Part shown: positions 29,109 to 37,509 of the stretch, piece after piece
How the letters are laid out: every line of letters begins with the position of its first letter
Numbering within the stretch: position 1 is the stretch's first letter
Assembly: GCA_022925895.1 (NCBI GenBank)
Contig: JAKSYS010000616.1
Coordinates: 1 to 37,509, forward strand
Source: Fragilaria crotonensis
Lineage: Eukaryota > Bacillariophyta > Fragilariophyceae > Fragilariales > Fragilariaceae
Direction of reading: 5' to 3'
Length of the DNA stretch: 37,509 nt
Translations under genes and position numbers: made by a program
The notes under the pieces: model-generated
Databases searched by the model: none
The model's input: the letters and a program-made list of their open reading frames with translations, nothing else
Told to the model about the DNA's origin: nothing

Positions 29109-30206
29109 ATGACCATGGGCAATTCTCTGATGCAGGATGGGGATGCAGATACCGCACCCTCCTTATCCGTTGGAACATCGGTAGAGGTCTCCCAGGCAGA
29201 GATATTAAATGAGGAGGAAAGACAACTCCTTCCTGGTTTCAATCGATCGTGTTCAATTGTGTCGGCTGCTTCCAAACCAACACCTGAGATGATGATCGAC
29301 AATTCCAACCTCACCTATATACCTATGCACTTATCTTGTGGAGTCACTGCTCATTGTCGACCTGATGTGCTGACTCGTTGTCCGCAAATTTTACGAGACC
29401 TCGATCTTGATCTGAGACAGTGCTTGAACATTCTGCCCAAGTCTATTCACAATTTGGTTCGAAAAACCAACATTTGGGTGAATACAACATACTACTACGG
29501 ACCTCAATCAAAACCTCATCATGTCAATTATTCAACTGCACATCATCATGAAGCATGGCTACTGTCGAAGCTTGACCGCCCTGAAAAGGCGCCAGGAATC
29601 GAAATTTACAACTGCTTTGAGTATCGCAAAATGAGGTGGCACTGGAATGGTTGTGGACTGCTGCTTCATGAATTGTGTCATATTATACATAATATCTGTC
29701 TTGGTCTGGATAATCCAGTCGTTGAGGACGCCTATAAGATCGCCCGGAAGTCTGGCAAGTATGACACGACTCTCAGGCGTGACTGGGCGGGGTCGGTCGA
29801 TGGGGACACGGATATGGCGTACGCCATGGTGGATCCAAAGGAGTTCTTTGCTGAATTGAGTGTCGCCTACTGGAGTCAAGGCTATGAACAGGTTGTGGCA
29901 AAAGATTCCACAAGCATGAGGGATTCATCCCCACCATTTACTGCCCCTGAGGTTATTGCTCGTCTTGATCCCACCGCATACCCGATCGCGGACAAGACAC
30001 TGCTTCCCATGGAGTCTCCGTTGTTTCGAAGAATCCTTCCACCACATTGCAACAAGTTTTATCCTTTCACCAGAGGACAGTTCCAGGATATGGATCCTGA
30101 CCAGTTTGAAGTCTTTCATAAGTTGTGGCAGGAGATTGCGGATTGGCAAGATGATGACGACGTTGAATGTTGCGGCGCGAGATTACCGTGTTGGCCTTTT
30201 CGTTGA
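29109..30206 (+). CDS. zincin metallopeptidase, con-13/ATLF-like family
   Basis: Intact ORF, 365 residues from ATG 29109; the second ATG at 29115 has the better start context (ACCATGG). The catalytic motif HELCHIIH (about residue 187) gives two zinc-ligand His and the general base Glu. The third ligand is probably the Glu in KEFFAELSVAYW downstream, and NPVVEDAYKIARKSGKYD, AYAMVDPKEFFAEL and KFYPFTRGQFQDMDP match a family of predicted zinc proteases seen in fungi and bacteria (related in fold to anthrax-lethal-factor-like gluzincins; no toxin role implied). There is no obvious signal peptide, so location is unknown. It lies alone in a 1.6-kb island between two copia elements. Confidence 0.8.
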   Translation: MTMGNSLMQDGDADTAPSLSVGTSVEVSQAEILNEEERQLLPGFNRSCSIVSAASKPTPEMMIDNSNLTYIPMHLSCGVTAHCRPDVLTRCPQILRDLDLDLRQCLNILPKSIHNLVRKTNIWVNTTYYYGPQSKPHHVNYSTAHHHEAWLLSKLDRPEKAPGIEIYNCFEYRKMRWHWNGCGLLLHELCHIIHNICLGLDNPVVEDAYKIARKSGKYDTTLRRDWAGSVDGDTDMAYAMVDPKEFFAELSVAYWSQGYEQVVAKDSTSMRDSSPPFTAPEVIARLDPTAYPIADKTLLPMESPLFRRILPPHCNKFYPFTRGQFQDMDPDQFEVFHKLWQEIADWQDDDDVECCGARLPCWPFR

Positions 30207-30644
30207 ACTCGTGTAGTTAACCTAAGGCTGCGCTATTGCAATTGATGTTGGTTTTTTTGTGTCACAAATTACGATCATGTTAGGAAATGGCAGCAATTAT
30301 CGTGCTCATCAAGCCGTAATGTGAAGCGATGGATTGGATTTCAGCTTTTCTCCTCATCGATGAAGACAAGAAGCGTCTCGGAGCGCGGAGATAGATGCAT
30401 GTTTTCCAAGCTGCCGGTGCTTGTACTCTCTGCGTCTTCAGTGTATCATATGTACAGTGTACAGTCACATTGATTTGTGTGACAGTGTTCGTGTGATCGG
30501 TACACGAGTACTGGCCGACAGTAGACTTAAGGTTAGTAGGACCTAGAAGTCTAACGTTGGACTTGACGGGTGAGGAAGCGAACCTGACGGATCGTACAGC
30601 TTTGGGCGATGGTGTTTTGTAGACATACACCATGGCGGTAGATT
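30207..30644. other. 3' flank of the metallopeptidase
   Basis: No gene supported; a minus-strand frame at 30280-30633 has no recognisable features. It contains the gene's 3' UTR and ends at the probable left boundary of Copia-3. Confidence 0.5.
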
Positions 30645-30841
30645 TGTTGATACAAGGATGTAGAAATGTAGGAAACTAAGTAGTAAAGGCCTTTACTGTT
30701 TTTGGTTTGTGGAAATTATAAGATGAATTGGGATGAAAAATGAAGGTGAGACTTGCAACATTAGTTGGAGTCTCACAAATGAAGTGTTGTCTTAGTCCCA
30801 CTTCCTGAGTGGTGTTTGGGAAGTGTTGTCCATAGTAAAAA

Positions 30842-30870
30842 GAGTGTTGTTGAAGTTATCAACAACACTC
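30842..30870. repeat. perfect 12-bp hairpin in the Copia-3 LTR
   Basis: GAGTGTTGTTGA, loop AGTTA, TCAACAACACTC. The arm is a variant of the GAAGTGTTGTC word found twice just upstream, so this is the third copy plus an inverted copy. Confidence 0.9.
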
Positions 30871-30940
30871 ATGATTTGAATTACATAGGGAGTAAATTCA
30901 AATAGTTTTGTGTTGCAGACCGGTAGTACCAGGTTCTGAT

Positions 30941-30956
30941 CCGTAGAATTCTACGG
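30941..30956. repeat. 16-bp perfect palindrome in the Copia-3 LTR
   Basis: CCGTAGAATTCTACGG, flanked further out by GTTC and GAAC, which also pair. Either a DNA-binding dimer site or an RNA hairpin of the LTR transcript. Confidence 0.9.
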
Positions 30957-31085
30957 GAACGGGTCACGGACAGACTAAGAAAAAATAAAGGACTGTCGAC
31001 TGTATTACCGTATGGTATTTAACCTTACAGTAAGACGAGAGACAGTGTGACAGAGTGACGGTAGAATCCTAACACCCCTCTTGGA

Positions 31086-34000
31086 TCAGATCTCTGGTCC
31101 CGGTGATGAAAGCATGTGGTCGGGGAGAACACAGAAGATCTTGGTGAGGTGAGGATCAATTTTGCCGGAGTGTTGAGTCTTGGTGAGGATGTTGGCAAGT
31201 TGGGAGTCACAGGGAATCCAATGAAGTTGGTGAATGCCGTCTTGCTGGCCTTGACGGACGAAGTGGAAGCGGCGTTCGATGTGTCGCGTCTTGCGAGTGA
31301 GTTTTCCATTCTTTGCGATTTGGACGGTGGCTTCATTGTCAATCATGAGGATGGCAGGAATGGAAGGAAGACGTTGGGTTGATTCACGCCATTGTTTGGT
31401 GCCAAGATAGAGCATATCGTAGAGAAGCATTCGGATGTGAGCTGTGGCCATTGTGGCAGAACATGCGGCCATGTATTCAGCTTCAGAAGTAGACATTGCA
31501 ACAGGTGTAGGCATTGTAGAATTGGCTTCAATGAGGGCACCATTGTAGAAGATCATGTATCCAACAGTGGAACGGCCAGTGTCAGGGCAGTCTTGCCAGC
31601 TGGCGTCGGAGAAACGGTGAGATCGGAGTATGGGATACGATGGTGAAGGCAGATGTCATAGATGGGATTTGAAGTGCCATCGGGGTAGAATTTGAGAGCG
31701 TAGTAGGGGCGGCGGCGAAGATAGCCGATGAGCCAAGATAGGGCTCGAAAGTCAGGTATGCCAGGAGAGATGCATGCTTTAGCAAGTTTGCAGACAGCAA
31801 ATAGGATGTCAGCTCTTGTATTGTATGCAAGGTAGAGGAGAGTGCAGACAGCAGAGCGGAAGGGAAGGCGTTGTTGCTTTTGTTCGACGAGGGTAACGTC
31901 AGAGGCGGTTACGGGGCGGTTATCCTTGCTGAAGGTGTAGTCGGGAGGAAAGGGGGTATCGCGTTCGGGGAATTCGGAATTCGGGTCATAACGTTGAGAG
32001 TATTCAAAACGTAGCGGTGTTGATCCAGAGTATAGCTTGAGTCGGGTGTTTGTGGATACGCATTTGGAGGAACCATTGCGCAGGTCCGAGGAATTTGACA
32101 TCGAAGCGATTGCGGACGGAATCTTCAAATTGTTTTTCGATGGAATCGTTGCTTCCAGCGTAGAGCATATCATCGACGAAAAATAGGAGACGGAGCCATT
32201 GATTGTGTTTGTCGTATCGGACAAAATAAGACGGTTCGGAAGGAGATTGGATAAAGCCTTGGGAGTAGAGCCATTCCGAAAATTCAATGTTCCAATATTT
32301 GCCAGAGTAGACGAGACCGTAGATTCCTTTGTTCAGTAACATTGGGGAGCCAAAGAATTTTGCGTATTCAGGGAAGTGGTAGGCGTATTCCAAGGGCAGT
32401 TTCACGAAATGGCGGCCAATAACTTTGGCTTGGAGGTAGGCACCAATGAAGTCAGCACTCTTGACACTTCTTCTGGATGCACAGATGGTTGCAATGAATA
32501 GTTTGACCCCTCTTGCAGATGCACAGGGTGACCAGGTGTCTTCATACATGAGTGGTTCAACAGGTATAGGTTTTGGAGTGCCAGGTGAATTGGTAGATTC
32601 AGCAATTTCTTGACGTTGTTCAAGGAGTCGTTGTTGGTTGATGGCTTTGACTCTTTTTAGGAGACGTTTCTCCAGGTCGCCACGGGCGACAAGGCGAGCT
32701 TTTAGTTTGTCAAGTTTTCCAGTTGCAGTTTGTTTTGCTTTGAGTACAAGTTTGACTGGGATAATGAGTTCATCTTTGTGTGGAGTTTGTCCAAGGATGA
32801 AAGTATCATGGTCAATGAGGTTCTTGATCTCCATTTTGATTGCATGTAGCCAAGCATTGCGGACATTGTCATCAAGTTTGAGGACAGCTTTGAGAGACTG
32901 AGGTTCTGGAAGGTATTTGTCCACAGGTTCCTGGGGTTGGCTTGTGAATTGTTGCTGGGAGAGTTGTCAATTGTCATCATGGCAGAGTGAATGGGATCAA
33001 TAGTTGGTAGATCTTCATTGCATTCTTGGAAGTAGATGGTCATCATCTTGTGGAGTTGAATGATGTTGTTGATGGGTGACAAAGTTGATTTGATGTGGTG
33101 TGGGTGGTGTTGGACCATGTGGAGGAGTTGTATGTTTGATTGCAGCAAGTGTAGAAGGTGGTGGATCATCTTCATGGGCATTGTCATCAGTTTCAGGGAT
33201 GGCAAGGAGAATGATGGTTGGAAGTATCAATGAAAGTTGATGGTGGGTTACCAAGGTTGGCTGCAGAGCCAGTTTGATGGTAGGTAGATGGTTCAGAGTT
33301 CTCTGGAGTGTCACGAAGTCCATGCGGATTGAAGTGGGAGCGGATGGGTACGGCTCCAGCAAAGGTTTGGAATCGAAACAGAGAGCGGAGTTGAAGTCTT
33401 CATCGAAGTAGGCGTCGCGGGTTATGATGAGGCTTTGGGGTTGGTCTGGCGAGTAGATTAACCAGCCTGCAGAGTTGTCGGGAAATCCAAGGAAAATTCC
33501 GCGGGATGCACGTTGGAGTTGTTGCTTGTAGGTTATAAGTTTGTTGCGGAAAGTTGGTTCGTAGCGTTTGAAGAATGTTGGACATCCGAAGACGCGGAAG
33601 TTGGCTAGGAAGGCTTGCGTTGAAAGCTGTATTGATAGGGAGTTGTTGGGTTGCCATGTTGGTCAATAACATTCTTGGCTGGGCAGACATTGAGGATTTG
33701 AACAGCATAGGCATGGGCATGATGGAAGAATGCACCTCCAAGTCTTGCATTGTTCAGAAGGATGTTGGCAGTGTTGTGGACTTCACGCCATTTGGCCATA
33801 AATGCCATTCATTTCTTGATGTTCAGGTGCTGCAGCTTCAACTTTGATACCAAGAGAAGTGCATTCAGAAATGAATTTGGTTGAGGTGAAAGCAGATCCA
33901 GCATCAGTGCGGATAAAACGGACAGATTGGGTGCGGCCAAGGAGTTCTGTGTCAGTTAGCCATTGCTTCAGAGCAGTAATAATGGAAGCTGTGCTTTCAG

Positions 34001-34933
34001 TTGGGAGACCAATCCAACCTGTTAGTTTGCCAGGTGTTGTGACAATGAACAAGTAGGCTGAAAAGTTGGTATTGGTTGTGAGACCATAGCGGAAAGGGTT
34101 GCGCATTAGGTCAAGATGAAGGCGGTGGAAAGGTTCAGTGCCTTGGCGTTGAGGAGTTTTGTTGCGGGCACGTTTTTGGCTTATTGAAATGCGTAGAGGC
34201 CAGGAGTTGTGATCAACAGTAGGTGTCAAGACATGGTCATTCCATGTTTGGTGAAGGATCCGACCATAAGATTGCGGAAATTTCGGAAAGCAAGTCGTCG
34301 GTAGATGAGTTCCAAAGGTAGGGCGGTGACTGAACGGCGTTGATCGGTGTCAACAGGGGTGTAGTGTCATCAAAATGTTGTTCATCAGGTTCAGAGTCAG
34401 GGTCAGAAGGTAGGTTAGAGTTGGAGATGGTTGAGAAGGCTTGTTGTGATGAAGGGTTCTCTGGTCAGTATTGGCCAAGTGTATGTGGAACCATTTGGGA
34501 GTTGGATTGTTGTGGCTCTGTTCTTGATCAGGACACTGAAGTTTTGGGTGCATGATAGAGTAGTTAAGGAGAGGAGTCTGTGGCTGAGACCTTCAACATA
34601 GTAGACATCAGTGAGTCCTAGTATGGACTTGAGGCCATCATCAGTGGTGAAGTGGCATGCAGTTGTTCCTTTGTGGGTGGACATCTTGGTGCTGCCATCA
34701 GCTAAGGAGATTGGAACACTGCAGGGTTCGACATCGTGGAGGTCGCTGAAGAGTGGAGTGTAGTGGCTGGTAGCACCACTGTCAGGTAGCCAGTTTTCAA
34801 GATGTGGGGGACCAAATCTTTGGTATGGTGATTGGGGATCATCTGGAAAGTATGCTGTGGCTCCAGAGGTGGGAGGAGAATGATTGGCAGATGGTAGATA
34901 ATCTCTGTCAAGGAGAGGTTGGTTGATGGTCAT
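31086..34933 (-). CDS. pol: Copia-3 Pol region (frame-broken)
   Basis: Minus-strand order: protease LPDSGATSHYTP near 34780, integrase core (HLDLMRNPF, FIRTDAGSAFTS, then EHQEMNGI) at about 33790-34140 and its continuation (WREVHNTANILLNNARLGG) in another frame to 33605, a Pro/Asn/Thr-rich linker (33000-33600), reverse transcriptase (KLKARLVARGDLEKR, SADFIGAYLQA and catalytic LLFFVDDMLYAG near 32175) and RNase H (STSEAEYMAACSAT, MIDNEATVQIA and LANILTKTQ), stop at 31086-31088. At least five frame changes occur. A loss of two bases at about 33794-33797 removes the codon of the third acidic catalytic residue of the integrase. The split from Gag at 34933 is arbitrary, since one frame runs through from the zinc knuckle. 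Confidence 0.8.
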
Positions 34934-37169
34934 CTGAGGTAGGTCAGGGTTGGGCCAAGGGATGTTGGATGGGTGACCATCAGTGTTGTCAAAAGATGAG
35001 GCTGAAAAGGCTTGGTGGTGGTATCTTGATTGGTCTGGTGAGTTTTGGCCAGAGTCAGTGATGAAGTAGGCGCGTTGTTGGTTGCGGGGAGCAGCGTTTT
35101 CATTGTTGGATGGTCTTTGAGGGTTGGTGGAGCGATTGTTTTGGTTGGATCTGTGGTTAGTACAGTTGCGCGCATAGTGGCCGAGGCGTCCGCAGTTATT
35201 GCAGACGATTGTAGCGGCATTGGAAGGGTTGCGCGGATGGTTGTTGATGGATCCGTTGGGAGATGGACGTTGATTGGGGCTCGATGTCGGTCGGAAAGGT
35301 GGTCGATTGTTTTGTTGAGGCTGGTTGGATGGCCGCGGGGAGGGTGGTGGTGGACGACGTTGATTCGAGTTGTTGAATGGTGGTCGCGAAGGATTTGTAG
35401 GAGGTCGGAACGGGCGCGAATGGTTTTGCGGTGGTCGCGGCGGTTGGTTGCGGTTTTGATTGTTGCTGCTGGGATTGGAATAAGGTCGAAGGATGGAACT
35501 GAAAGCTTGTTGTTGTCTTTGTGTGAAAACACGTTGGGTAGTTTGGTTGTGGCGCGGTTGAAAATGGTGGGATTGGTGACCACGGGCAGCGTTGGCGTGT
35601 TGGTTGTAGTTGCGGTGGTTTGGGATGGGAGTGTGAGGCCACGGGATTCGTCAATGTTCAGGAGATGGCTTTCGAGTTCGGCGAATGGTGGCAGAGCCGT
35701 CATTCAGTTCTGCGCGACGTATGTCGGCGTCGAAGCGTTGGTAGGATGCGGCGTAGAAGGAGTGATTGCTTCCACCACGAACGGTGCGTTTGATGAGTTC
35801 GGCGTCAGTGTTGGGTATTCCAGCATGATAGCAGTCGCGCGTGAGAAGGCGAATGCGGTTGAGGTAGGAGGTTGCGACTTCATGATGTGGTTGTTTGATG
35901 GAGCAGAAAGCTTCACGAGTTCGTTCAACATGATCAGGAGTTAGCGGAGCGCAGTGGCGTCGAAGAGTTAGAATTGCAGTTCGAGCATCTGGTGGGCCAT
36001 CAATGATGTGTTTCTGGCAAGGGTCACAAACATTTGTGAAGATCAAATTGTAGATAGCAGTGCCAACAAAAGGGTGTGAATAGGACACTTGTTTTGGCCA
36101 AAGATCAAAGACTTGCGCGTCCACGGGAAATGTTAAACAATTCGAAGGTTGTCAATGAAGGTGTTAAAATGTCGGCGTGCTTGAAGGTCGGTTGGGTAGG
36201 CCAATTTGCGAAGGTTAGCATTTTTGGCGTATTTCAAAAGTGTTTTCGTGAGGTCCTCGATTGGCGGATAAGTAAAATCGGTTGCGTTGATGATGTGAGC
36301 GCATCAGGGGATGTGTGTTGAATGTGCTTGGGTTCTTCTTCTGAATCATGGTCTGTGTCCTCATCAAAGAAGGTTTCAACAGTGGGGGGTATGTGAAGGT
36401 TGCGTGGGTCGCCTGGCGTGGAGTTGGGCGTGTTGCAACGGATTTTGGTGCATTTTGGGGTTTTGGTCGTCGTTTCCAAAATTAGGTGATTTTTTGCGAG
36501 TTTGGCAGATTTCGTGCTGGGAGGTTGAATAATTTCGTTGTGTTGATTTTGGGGTTGCGAAAGATTTTGCGACGGATTTGGTGGCTGGGGGTTCGAATTT
36601 TGGGGTGGGAACTTTTTGGTAGGTATAATTTTGGGTGTCGTCGAAAAAGTTGTCGAAATCGGAGGTTGTGGGTTCGAGTCGGTGGCGTCCGGATTGTGAG
36701 GTAATTTTACGTTTTTCGGCGTGAGAATGCCTGAAAATGCATCGGAGAAGCGTTTTAGAGGCCCAGTTGTTGATTTCGCAGTTGGAGGCGAGTTGGAGGG
36801 TGTTTCGGTGTGTGAACTGCTTGTTTCGGGCGAGTTTGGTGGTAAAAATGCGAGATTTGGTTGAGTTCCGGGCAGTTGTTGAGTTTCTTGTGCGTGTTCG
36901 TCGTATGTAGTTTCTGCGTCGGAAATTAGCTGTTGGGAGTGAATTTCCGGGCTGTTGGTGTCGTTTTGCGTTGGATTTTCGCTGGTAGTGTCATTTTGCG
37001 CAGGAATTTCGTCGCCGTGTTCGTCGTGTGTAAAAATTGCAGTTTGGGGTTCGTTTGGTGCAAAAATTTGCGTTTGCGGGTCGTTTTGTGCAGGAATTTG
37101 TCCTGGGGTCCGGGGTTCGAGTCGGATCCGATAATAAAGATGAACGGCGAGTTGAAACAAGACATGCAA
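34934..37169 (-). CDS. gag: Copia-3 Gag region, no ATG
   Basis: An N-terminal Gln/Asn/Pro/Thr-rich stretch (37169 to about 36234) with internal repeats (IPAQND, IFAPNEPQT, IPAQNDTTS) leads to a capsid-like part (PIEDLTKTLLKYA, then in another frame QVFDLWPKQVSYSHPFVG, ILTLRRHCAPLTPDHVERT, SYLNRIRLL; 35651-36124) and a single zinc knuckle CNNCGRLGHYARNC at 35162-35203, which reads in frame into the protease. Frame breaks lie near 36130 and 35700. The 311-codon first frame opens with TTG and has no Met at all, so the true start is upstream, perhaps reached by splicing. Confidence 0.75.
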
Positions 37170-37509
37170 AATGTGGTCCAGAAAATGTACTATTATCCTG
37201 TTGAAAAGTAATTATATTGTTACTTGCAACTGATTCTATCTGATTGGGACAGCTTGGACTGTCACAGATAGAAAGAGGTAAGTAACCAGCATAACAACCA
37301 GGATAATGTAAACATTTTGAGCTAGACTCACCATAGTTTGGAACAGGTGAATCAGATCCCATGAGATCAATGAATGGGAACTCAGGGTGGTTTTCCTTTG
37401 CAGTGTGATAGTAAGAGGGAAATTGTTGAATAGTTGCAGTTCAGGATCGCGGAGGGCATTGTTAAGGTGTGGAAGAGCCCATGCTTGATAAATAGTCTGT
37501 CCACTGGGG
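37170..37509 (-). other. Copia-3 leader or upstream coding exon, with nested hairpin
   Basis: Minus-strand sequence from 37509 to about 37332 looks coding (QAWALPHLNNALRDPELQL, then after one apparent lost T, SYYHTAKENHPEFPFIDLM and GSDSPVPNY) and ends at a good splice donor GTGAGT (from 37331 downwards). A T-rich tract with CAACAG (37203-37198) and a further AATAG a few bases on offer acceptors; the second would join the frame of Gag. It may be an exon of the element or of a host gene interrupted here. Most of the putative intron is a hairpin (37182-37318). Confidence 0.4.
37182..37318. repeat. 137-nt nested inverted repeat (long hairpin)
   Basis: Five nested paired blocks share one axis at about 37255: AAAATGT (37182) with ACATTTT (37312); ATTATCCTGTTG (37192) with CAACCAGGATAAT (37295, one base longer); GTTACTT (37219) with AAGTAAC (37280); TTCTATCTG (37234) with CAGATAGAA (37265); GACAG (37248) with CTGTC (37259), closing a CTTGGA loop. 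About 40 bases pair per arm. Confidence 0.85.

Larger units (their letters stand above)
30645..31074 (-). repeat. Copia-3 3' LTR (left end tentative)
   Basis: The right edge at 31074 is set by the polypurine tract. The left edge at about 30645 is a guess from the TGTTGATAC terminus. It contains a perfect 16-bp palindrome (30941-30956), a 12-bp hairpin (30842-30870) and the repeated word GAAGTGTTGTC (30781-30791 and 30820-30830). Confidence 0.55.
30645..37509 (-). mobile_element. Copia-3: Ty1/copia LTR retrotransposon, right end outside window
   Basis: A third, different copia element on the minus strand. The left boundary (3' LTR end) is inferred from inverted TGTT...AACA ends. A clear polypurine tract AAGAGGGG (31075-31082 on the plus strand as CCCCTCTT) precedes an LTR starting TGTTAGGATTC on the minus strand. 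The internal region from 31086 to at least 37169 encodes Gag and Pol. No second LTR copy is found up to 37509, so either the leader is long and the 5' LTR is outside, or the 5' end is rearranged. Many frame breaks occur, more than in Copia-2, so it may be an older copy. Confidence 0.85.

Noticed and set aside
30280-30633. 117-codon minus-strand ORF beside Copia-3
   Set aside because: No recognisable motif and it lies in the 3' flank of the metallopeptidase; probably chance.
35045-35944. 299-codon plus-strand ORF
   Set aside because: It lies antisense to the Copia-3 Gag and zinc knuckle, and its Val/Arg/Trp-rich composition is what the Asn/Thr/Pro-rich Gag gives on the other strand.
37100-37132. 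tRNA-like T-arm (GGGGTTCGAGTC) in the Copia-3 Gag start
   Set aside because: The bases around the loop do not pair as a T stem and no D or anticodon arms are found. As a primer-binding site it lacks the TGG start and an adjacent LTR.
1-37509. CRISPR arrays, rRNA, tRNA genes or bacterial operons
   Set aside because: No spaced direct repeats, rRNA-like segments or cloverleafs were seen, and gene structure is eukaryotic.

Overview
The window looks like nuclear DNA of a stramenopile, most likely a pennate diatom of the Phaeodactylum type. I infer this from compact eukaryotic genes with few short GT-AG introns (72-281 bp), closely packed genes on both strands, and three different Ty1/copia retrotransposons of the kind common in diatoms. 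There are no bacterial operons, rRNA or tRNA genes or CRISPR arrays that I can support. The species is an inference, since nothing in the sequence names it.

Layout. Positions 1-12.8 kb are a host gene block: an unrecognised small two-exon ORF (52-339), translation factor subunit eIF3m (1117-2348), CCR4-NOT subunit NOT2 (3442-4934), mitochondrial-type serine hydroxymethyltransferase (5408-7201), a MOSC-domain protein (7474-8319, minus), replication protein A subunit 3 (8781-9243), an ABC-class P-loop ATPase (9953-11847) and an NAD(P)-binding NmrA/SDR-like protein (12125-12821, minus). A complete copia element (Copia-1, plus strand, 12880-18643) sits just upstream of the last gene. A second host block follows: a two-domain glycosyltransferase (19388-21553) and, converging on it, a ParB/sulfiredoxin-like protein (21546-22133, minus). 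A second complete copia element (Copia-2, minus strand, 22491-29017) has landed in what was the intergenic region between that gene and a zincin metallopeptidase (29109-30206). A third, distinct copia element (Copia-3, minus strand, from about 30645) fills the rest and runs off the right end.

The three elements encode Gag, aspartic protease, integrase, reverse transcriptase and RNase H. Copia-2 has identical LTRs and Copia-1 LTRs differ only by three indel bases, so both inserted recently. They differ in LTR ends, in the Gag/Pol boundary and in protease active-site motif, so they are separate families.

Many host genes and element ORFs are broken by one-base shifts, nearly all at short homopolymers. 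The two LTRs of Copia-1 differ in the same way with no substitution. I read most of these as consensus errors of the assembly rather than pseudogenes, so several genes below are called as functional across a frame break.

The most notable signals are: a 137-nt nested hairpin in the Copia-3 leader next to a Gag frame that has no ATG; a Copia-2 Gag/Pol joined in one frame across a single UGA; a Copia-1 Pol whose tail is encoded by the LTR; and CRE-type TGACGTCA palindromes in and upstream of the SHMT gene. I see no clearly new multi-gene system.
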